Source: Klebsormidium nitens
Taxonomy: Eukaryota > Streptophyta > Klebsormidiophyceae > Klebsormidiales > Klebsormidiaceae
DNA: 20,124 nucleotides
Assembly: GCA_000708835.1 (NCBI GenBank)
Contig: DF237908.1
Coordinates: 1 to 20,124, forward strand
Direction of reading: 5' to 3'
Position numbers and translations under genes: made by a program. Under the pieces are notes generated by a model. The model worked only from the letters and a program-made list of their open reading frames with translations, ran no database searches and was not told where the DNA came from. Positions within the stretch are counted from its first letter, which is position 1. Every line of letters starts with the position of its first letter. Positions 17,601-20,124 of the stretch are shown here, one piece after another.

Positions 17601-19710
17601 CCCTCAAAACCAAACTGTGCTTTGGCAGGACCACGACGACCCGGCAGGCCGGCCGGAGCGAATCGCAAGGCAGATTCTGGTCGAGTACGGGGACCACGTG
17701 AAGAAGCAGGTCAAGCATGCCAAGAAGCCCAAGAAGAACGCGGGGCTTTTGGAACTTACGGTGAGGGCCGCATAACGCCGCTTCTCACTTAAAGGTTTCC
17801 TTTGTGGTCAAAGAGAGTAAACCTAAAAAGGTGTATGTTCAAGGGTTGGACTTTTCAGAGGATTCAGCCTCAGGGCTTTCGAGTGTCAGACAAGCCAGAA
17901 CAGATTTGCGGAACGTCTTGATCCGTGACGCTGCTGGGTGGAAGGGTCTTCCACAAGGATTGAGAGGAAACGATGATTCTTCAGGCACCCTGTAGTCTTG
18001 GGATTCTCACGGGCTGAAGCAAAAGTGACAATGCCGGGCCATGCGTTAGATGCAAGTGCGGATGGGCTGCCATGGTGACGGGAAGCCTGAACATGAGCGA
18101 AAAAAAACTCCAGATACGAAGGCTCTGCTGCGTTTTAGGGCTTAAGATCCCAGAAGGCATGGCAGAATTGAAGGAAGTAAAGCCCGACGAAAGGCAGCTC
18201 AGGGTACTTGAAGGTTCCTTGGTATTGGAGGCGGTATCAAATTGGGGATTGGTTCAGCAGTCTAGACGGGCAGAATGAGAGTCTAGACGGGCAAAATGAG
18301 AGTCCTTGAAGGCTTCGAAAATTTCCATCTAAACTTCAAGCTTGTCTCTTTCTGAGCTGGGTCCGTTTGCTGTACTCCCGTCTGCATCTTGGAACTCCGG
18401 AAATTTAAGCTAGTGCGATTGTCACGAAACGGGTTCCCGCTCTGCAAACAGGACGACGCTAACAACATGGCCGAGGACGTTTAATAGTCTTATACCTCGC
18501 TTTCATGACTGTCCCTCGGACATCCTCCTGCCTAACCCCGGTTCCTTCCGCAGTGTCAAACTGCGTGTGATTTGAGTTCATGTAGAAGTCGTTAGATTAT
18601 GCGATTCTGCAGAGCACTTGTCAGTCTGGATCGCCGTCCGCGAAGGAAACCGACCGTCGGAAAGGGCAAGGCTTCTGCAATATTGCGCAGGGAGGGAACG
18701 CTGCCGCTTTTGCAGACAGTCCTTCGTTTCAAACTGCAGTACTCCCTGCTTAGTCGCAGCTTTTCGGACAAGACGCCGTCAGCAGACTGTTGCTGCGGTC
18801 GTCTCAATTCAAAAGCTGTTCTGCAGACACCAAGGCGCTTGCGCATGAAGCAGACAGTGCGGTCTAGAAAGCTTCAACCATCTTACCATTGAATCAATCA
18901 AGAGGACTTACCTCTGATTTTTAAAACCGAACGGTACGGAACTCGCGGGATGACCGGTCCTTTTCGGACAGGGCGCCGTCCGCAACTTGGATCTGCGCAT
19001 GCGCCACATGGGGGACCGGTTGGATGCTATCCACAGCGACTTGGCCGCCGGGAGGCTCGGGCGGAGCGTCATTCCTGAGGGGCGCGAGGATAAAGACGAT
19101 GATGGCATGGATGACGGAGTCGGTGAGCCTCAGGAGTTTGGGGTTCCAAGGTTTCGGAGTCTCAGGTTTGTGCAGTGCAATTTCAGGTTTCTCAGGCTTC
19201 GGGGTTTTTGAAGTCCGGGTTAAGGCTCGGAAGTCACCGAGTTTGAAGCTTTTGGGAGTTAGGAACGAGGGCCGCGGGGAGAAGGAAAATAAAGACATGG
19301 ACGACCGAGGAGGCGGTGGGTATAGTTTTGAAGCTTCAGGATTCGGAAGTTTCAAGATTTTGGACATTCCGGATCCTGAAGGTCAGGGTTCTGACGATTT
19401 CGTAGGCTCGCGAGGAAAGGGACAAGAGCACGGAACGACGGACGGGTTATGTCTTCAATGGACAGTACTTCCTTCCTCGGTGCATTCTCGCTAAAAGTCT
19501 GACTTCCGTTATCAGGATCACAACCGATCACCTGTTTCAGATGAGGCTTCCAATTCAGCGATTGCTGATGCCAGACGACGTGTCGTGCAGAGGGTTCGGA
19601 CGGCACTGACTGCGATTACGCTGGCCCAACCACGCAAAGGAACCAGCTCTTCGAGAAGCAGTAGTAACTTAAAGGTCGGTCAAGGTTTGAGGAAAAAGGA
19701 GCAAGTCTGA
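996..19710 (+). CDS. Polycystin-2 (PKD2/TRPP)-like cation channel with cupredoxin-like and LNR ectodomain, about 26 coding exons
   Basis: Predicted exons: 996-1225, 2449-2635, 3458-3726, 4218-4443, 4849-5019, 5472-5538, 6066-6472, 6959-7163, 7535-7689, (8360-8366 tentative), 8691-8825, 9222-9452, 9841-9970, 10229-10291, 10982-11310, 11911-12008, 12233-12435, 13256-13453, 14007-14187, 14846-14905, 15174-15277, 15703-15739, 16252-16416, 17020-17142, 17629-17760, 18972-19122, 19541-19710. All junctions are GT-AG and keep phase except exon 9 to exon 10. The product is about 1477 residues: cytosolic N-terminus, S1, a very large glycosylated ectodomain, S2-S6 with an LGD filter, and a charged tail. 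Polycystins are non-selective, often Ca2+-permeable tetrameric channels of cilia, ER or plasma membrane; location here is unknown. Human PKD2 is about 970 residues, and most of the extra length here is ectodomain. Start chosen at the first ATG with a strong context. Exons 25 and 26 are less certain than 2 to 24. Small exons could still be missing in the long tail introns. Confidence 0.9.
3458..5538 (+). other. Exons 3-6: Cys-rich first part of the ectodomain (CGDGVC motif)
   Basis: Exons 3 (3458-3726), 4 (4218-4443), 5 (4849-5019) and 6 (5472-5538) encode about residues 140-383. Exon 3 contains the compact Cys motif CGDGVCDRPIEF followed by FGRFGCTPDCG. I associate this pattern with extracellular Cys-rich segments of algal and protist membrane proteins, but I cannot give it a domain name with certainty. 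Exon 4 carries a beta-rich stretch (NLPNGTWEVRL) like an extracellular sandwich edge. Exon 5 has regularly spaced Cys (CAKSVGC, DACSN, DCTGLCN, NLNC) consistent with disulfides. Sequons such as NDT, NGT, NVT and NSS support a luminal or extracellular location. Introns here are 405-822 bases with no supportable genes. Splicing is in phase throughout (0, 2, 0, 0, 1). Confidence 0.72.
6066..7163 (+). other. Exons 7-8: ectodomain linker with RRL motif and helical region
   Basis: Exon 7 (6066-6472) joins exon 6 as C|TC and encodes about 136 residues. It carries GGRRRLTTSGRRLSQ, a repeated Arg-Arg-Leu pattern often found in secreted and ectodomain proteins of algae, perhaps a proteolytic processing site. 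After it comes a predicted helical region (FRNLATALSRALNTWIIDSC) with Cys at DSCLAKY, FFCAYFG and PGCSYTD and a sequon NTT. Exon 8 (6959-7163) continues with a mostly helical segment (IRFLAILVNALYETIG) and NISQ, ending NNCNR before the cupredoxin-like region. The helix-rich make-up differs from the beta-rich segments on both sides. I recognise no named domain. The 486-base intron 7 between the exons holds no supportable gene. Confidence 0.7.
7535..8825 (+). other. Exons 9-10: cupredoxin-like domain with degenerate copper site
   Basis: Exon 9 (7535-7689) encodes VNVVLPWKLDVHYVTNITAG, then DSIQFVWADALPHAV. Exon 10 (8691-8825) encodes FTEPGVYQYQDARYGSSMSG followed by TVYVTP. This is the layout of a small blue-copper (plastocyanin-like) fold: a strand ending G-D-x-I-x-F-x-W, then a P-H ligand loop, and finally F-x-x-PG-x-Y-x-Y with a C-x-x-H-x-x-x-M ligand loop and a last strand. 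Here His (about residue 620) and Met (about 672) are kept, but the expected Cys is Asp and the second His is Tyr, so type 1 copper binding is probably lost. The exon junction is out of phase unless an extra piece lies in the 1001-base intron. Domain call is by pattern, not by search; an unrelated beta sandwich remains possible. Confidence 0.6.
8360..8366 (+). other. Candidate 7-base microexon (9b)
   Basis: Exon 9 ends in phase 0 at CAG|GTCAGA, while exon 10 can only be read with one base brought from upstream (an in-frame TAA at 8672 blocks extension). A segment of length 3n+1 is therefore needed. The heptamer ACGGGGG sits between an AG preceded by a pyrimidine-rich tract (TTTCCTCTCCTCG, then ATGAGGCAG) and a GTGATT donor. 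Spliced in, it would give ...NALQ-TGA-QTATSAFSV..., which fits a cupredoxin inter-strand loop. The alternative is to extend exon 9 to 7723 (donor GTTGGT), which adds 11 codons and also repairs the phase. Neither is proven. Confidence 0.3.
9222..9452 (+). other. Exon 11: Lin-12/Notch repeat (LNR) in the ectodomain
   Basis: The exon joins exon 10 as C|GC and encodes about 76 residues, about 687-763. The segment CAPGCAVRLLNNGRC, GCNSVVCAFDGGDC shows the full LNR pattern: six Cys with the spacing C-3-C-9-C-5-C-4-C-6-C, the N-G-x-C centre, and the DGGDC end. Asn/Asp positions in the last half match the Ca2+-coordinating residues of the family. LNR modules are small Ca2+-binding disulfide folds that in Notch hold the protease-regulated region shut. 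Downstream is a further Cys pair (CKCPPGQ) before the polycystin domain. There is no transmembrane Notch architecture here. The repeat is complete in a single exon, which agrees with module shuffling. Confidence 0.88.
9841..12008 (+). other. Exons 12-15: polycystin (TOP) extracellular domain
   Basis: Exons 12 (9841-9970), 13 (10229-10291), 14 (10982-11310) and 15 (11911-12008) encode about residues 764-970. Recognisable landmarks of the polycystin domain are NHNRIIGGLYMRQKRF across exons 12 and 13 (the N-x-x-x-GG-x-x-x-x-Q-x-R block), FGVDPVFVPLSSLF in exon 14, then LFLDNATDTLLLHLVTYNG running into SHFFVSTEVRLTFQRAGKI (the strand pair that ends in the family's aromatic-rich segment just before S2). 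Exon 13 is only 63 bases long but keeps phase 2 at both sides (AG|G and CG|A). In known structures this domain, between S1 and S2, forms the roof over the pore and contacts neighbouring subunits. Sequons NST and NAT fit glycosylation. Introns 13 (690 bases) and 14 (600 bases) contain no gene I can support. Confidence 0.85.
12583..12722 (+). repeat. 70-base tandem duplication in intron 16
   Basis: Bases 12583-12652 and 12653-12722 are two adjacent copies starting CTGACTCT. They share GATGATGCACTTTGGGAT and AAACCAGC-ACGTTC, with a few substitutions and one short indel. A weaker third echo of the ACGTTCAGGATTTT part appears near 12808. No coding potential continuous with the gene is visible, so I take it as an intron-internal duplication. 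Confidence 0.85.
13107..13189 (+). repeat. Degenerate copy of the 5' half of exon 17 inside intron 16
   Basis: Intronic bases from AAAGTCACGTTCGTCG to GAGCGCCTGAGGCGCAC line up with the beginning of real exon 17 (AGAGTCATCTTCGTGG to GAGAGCCTGACGCAGAC) over about 80 bases at an offset of about 147 bases, with small indels. GTC.C.TTCGT, TTGGCGCC.AC and GCGCGCT.ACGA.. TCTA are shared. The copy begins with CAAAG rather than CAG and is shifted by indels, so I expect it to be skipped in splicing. Confidence 0.7.
13551..14043 (+). repeat. Tandem ladder of about 105-118-base units ending in exon 18
   Basis: Five degenerate units begin at about 13551, 13666, 13771, 13889 and 14007. The last is the true start of exon 18 (CATCTTCTTCATGATCCTGC). 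The unit at 13889 is nearly identical (CATCTTCTTCACGATCCTAC) and has the same CCCTGCAG acceptor before it; the spacer also repeats (GGAGCCGT-AAACA-GCT before each of the last two). Older units are progressively more diverged (CACCTTCCTCAAGGTCCTGC at 13551). The ladder lies in intron 17 and reaches about 37 bases into exon 18. Confidence 0.85.
14007..14187 (+). other. Exon 18: transmembrane helices S4 and S5
   Basis: Joined to exon 17 as AA|C, the exon encodes about 60 residues: IFFMILRILKHMHFQPRMGV (S4 with Arg and Lys and the conserved R-x-L-K-x-x-x-F block), LTRTLVEAGPDI (S4-S5 linker), and LNFFILWTIVFVGYSFMGHL followed by VFGRSVDF (S5 and turret start). These follow the order and spacing of the polycystin ion transport domain. 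It ends in phase 0 with donor GTGAGC at 14188. Its 5' end is the youngest unit of a tandem ladder and its 3' end is repeated downstream. Confidence 0.9.
14180..14640 (+). repeat. Repeats of the exon 18 3' end and a 192-base duplication in intron 18
   Basis: The 17 bases spanning the exon 18 donor (14180-14196, TCGACTTC|GTGAGCGTC) recur exactly at 14293-14309. Weaker echoes with GGACGCTC or TTTGGACGG occur near 14466 and 14550. A separate pair, about 14377-14450 and 14569-14640, shares AGGGTC..AGACGT, CTGCT, and GCAGAGCATCC at a spacing of about 190 bases. The whole block is intronic in my model and repeats the pattern of local duplication seen on the other side of the exon. Confidence 0.7.
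14846..15739 (+). other. Exons 19-21: pore helix, LGD selectivity filter and S6
   Basis: Exon 19 (14846-14905, only 60 bases) encodes FRSLGWSITSCFLLILGDTS, the pore helix and filter; LGD matches the polycystin-2 filter core. Exon 20 (15174-15277) encodes FEYDLMTLQGWEFGAGQFFF and WTFNWFIVFIIMNFL (second pore helix and S6). Exon 21 (15703-15739, 37 bases) completes S6 as CT|G with IAIAVDAFVDVK, equivalent to the end of S6 and beginning of the cytosolic tail in the family. Phases are 0-0, 0-2 and 2-0. Donors are GTAGGT, GTGAGT and GTCAGT. The filter Asp suggests cation conduction as in other PKD2 proteins; ion preference cannot be read from sequence. Confidence 0.88.
16252..17760 (+). other. Exons 22-24: charged cytosolic C-terminal tail
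   Basis: Exon 22 (16252-16416) encodes EKTESAPTMPEELAEYAYWY, then a strongly basic amphipathic helix (VKKRLSQKKLLKQLKVWRQK). Exon 23 (17020-17142) is acidic (MDVDTHDEEEAKDESEL) and continues LGGKNIDGESLQSIF, which resembles the second half of an EF-hand but lacks a full 12-residue Ca2+ loop. Exon 24 (17629-17760) encodes DHDDPAGRPERIARQILVEY and a Lys-rich stretch (KKQVKHAKKPKKN). All three have phase 0 at both ends, so any one could be skipped without a frameshift. In vertebrate PKD2 this part holds an EF-hand; here the equivalent seems degenerate. Exon 23 could start earlier at 16834. Confidence 0.75.
17541..17645 (+). repeat. 81-base-offset copy of the exon 24 acceptor
   Basis: TTGGCAGGACCAAGACTACC at 17541-17560 closely matches the real exon 24 acceptor TTGGCAGGACCACGACGACC at 17622-17641, differing at two positions. 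The spacing is 81 bases. The upstream copy has the same AG and would read in the same frame, but a stop or another phase is expected before a donor; upstream TTCCTCCTAAACC-like sequence (about 17457 and 17569) suggests more decayed units. Confidence 0.65.
18259..18300 (+). repeat. 21-base tandem repeat, two copies
   Basis: AGTCTAGACGGGCAGAATGAG (18259-18279) is followed directly by the same 21 bases with one A/G change (18280-18300). A third copy begins with AGTC and then diverges. It lies in intron 24 and has no visible function. Confidence 0.85.
18761..18986 (+). repeat. 200-base-offset copy of the exon 25 acceptor in intron 24
   Basis: TTTTCGGACAAGACGCCGTC at 18761-18780 matches TTTTCGGACAGGGCGCCGTC at 18961-18980, which contains the acceptor of exon 25 (exon starts at 18972). 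Differences are two transitions and the spacing is exactly 200 bases. The rest of intron 24 (17761-18971) has no supportable gene; a possible 27-base segment at 18452-18478 was considered and not accepted. Confidence 0.7.
18972..19122 (+). other. Exon 25: coiled-coil helix of the C-terminal tail
   Basis: The exon starts in phase 0 after TTTTCGGACAG and encodes GAVRNLDLRMRHMGDRLDAI, HSDLAAGRLGRSVIPEGR and an acidic EDKDDDGMDD. The first half has Leu/Met/Ile at heptad-like spacing with D-R-x-x-x-x-x-x-x-I-D-A features resembling the C-terminal coiled coil of PKD2, which in animals drives trimer/heteromer assembly. It ends in phase 1 at donor GTGAGC (19123). If not spliced, the frame would run to a TGA at 19209-19211; the splice to exon 26 is preferred because the read-through sequence is low-complexity and repetitive. 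Confidence 0.68.
19131..19370 (+). repeat. Degenerate TTCAGG/TTCGGAGT-type short repeats in intron 25
   Basis: The stretch is biased to G and T and repeats variants of AGGTTTCGGAGTCTCAGG, TTTCAGGTTTCTCAGG, and GAAGCTTCAGGATTCGGAAG at short irregular intervals. It opens reading frames by composition rather than by selection, so I do not annotate the long frame that crosses it. Confidence 0.55.
19541..19710 (+). other. Exon 26: terminal coding exon
   Basis: After acceptor CCTGTTTCAG the exon joins exon 25 as G|AT and runs 55 codons to TGA at 19708-19710. It encodes an amphipathic, basic helix (NSAIADARRRVVQRVRTALT) then a Ser- and Lys/Arg-rich end (KGTSSSRSSSNLKVGQGLRK). Phase and composition both fit the tail of the channel. 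The Ser/Arg run could be a kinase target, which is inference. No similarity to a named domain is claimed, and a different terminal exon is possible. Confidence 0.6.
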
Positions 19711-20124
19711 CACGGCAATATGTACAGGTATCAAGCAAAGTGCTCTGAGCGTTGGAGTCTCCGTGCCGGGATTTTTTAACAAGATTTTGTAAGATATAAA
19801 GTGACAGGATATTACAAGCTGGAAAGAGTTGAATCGATACGGCGAGTAGCTCATACTATCTATGAGGGGGCGGACGGTGACTCTATTGGCAAGTGACCAG
19901 CTACGAGTAAGATGGTAGGCAAGCAGGCCTGCCCGTTTTGCCCCGTCGAAGTCTCATAAGTATAAACCTGCTGAGCAAATGTATAGCCGAAAAGCTTACC
20001 TTTTGCGTCTTAAAGGGTCATAGAGGCGAGCGCGCAGCGGCTGATTGCAGCATTGTCACGCTGTGTGGCCTCGTTGCCGTGACGGCTCGGATACACGTGG
20101 CAATTGTGCCTCATGCTAGTTGTA
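19711..20124 (+). other. 3' UTR and downstream flank
   Basis: No gene is supportable. A TGTAA pentamer at 19788-19792, the usual poly(A) signal of chlorophyte green algae and a minor one elsewhere, lies about 80 bases after the stop and is followed by an A/T-rich AAGATATAAAG. It is a plausible polyadenylation element but not decisive. No AATAAA was found nearby. Confidence 0.35.

Noticed and set aside
18452-18478. Possible 27-base exon (DDANNMAED) between exons 24 and 25
   Set aside because: The acceptor is reasonable and phase fits, but the donor GTTTAA is poor and nothing requires an extra exon there.
19024-19494. Open + frame of 156 codons overlapping exon 25
   Set aside because: It is out of frame with the coiled-coil reading and is created by the G/T-biased short repeats of intron 25.
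1-20124. CRISPR arrays, bacterial operons or rRNA genes
   Set aside because: No regularly spaced identical repeats, no compact gene arrangement, and no rRNA-like conserved blocks; the whole window reads as intron-rich eukaryotic DNA.

Overview
The window is nuclear DNA from a eukaryote. It is dominated by one large, intron-rich gene on the + strand (about 996 to 19710) that encodes a polycystin-2 (PKD2/TRPP)-type cation channel. At least 26 coding exons can be placed by splice sites, reading phase and protein similarity. Most introns are 200 to 1200 bases long, start GTGAG, GTAAG or GTCAG, and end in pyrimidine-rich TGCAG or CCAG. Exons are richer in G+C at third positions than the introns. 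The start context (aagATGGCG), the splice sites, the LNR-containing polycystin and a DIRS-type retroelement fragment suggest an alga, probably of the green lineage (a streptophyte alga such as a Klebsormidium relative is possible). This assignment is inference from style only.

Layout. Bases 2 to 256 hold the broken end of a DIRS-type retrotransposon reverse transcriptase/RNase H. Bases 257 to 995 contain no gene I can support and must hold the promoter and 5' UTR. Exons 1 and 2 encode a basic cytosolic N-terminus and the first membrane helix. Exons 3 to 15 encode an unusually large ectodomain of about 850 residues with many N-glycosylation sequons. In order it has a CGDGVC-type Cys-rich motif, a novel Cys-rich region, a linker with an Arg-rich RRL motif, a cupredoxin-like fold with a degenerate copper site, a complete six-Cys Lin-12/Notch repeat, and the polycystin (TOP) domain. 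Exons 16 to 21 encode S2 to S6 with the pore helix and an LGD selectivity filter. Exons 22 to 26 encode a charged cytosolic tail with a helix matching the PKD2 C-terminal coiled coil and a basic, Ser-rich end. The last 414 bases are 3' UTR and flank.

The exons join in phase at every junction except one. Exon 9 ends in phase 0 but exon 10 needs phase 1, inside the cupredoxin domain. A 7-base microexon (8360 to 8366) or a downstream donor (after 7723) would repair it. With the microexon the protein is about 1477 residues.

The most unusual structural signal is that several introns carry degenerate copies of the exon boundary next to them. Copies of exon 17, exon 18 (a tandem ladder upstream and copies of its 3' end downstream), exon 24 and exon 25 boundaries lie within about 80 to 460 bases of the real exon, often with their own acceptor-like or donor-like dinucleotide. 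These look like fossils of local tandem duplication that the splicing machinery must ignore, or might use.
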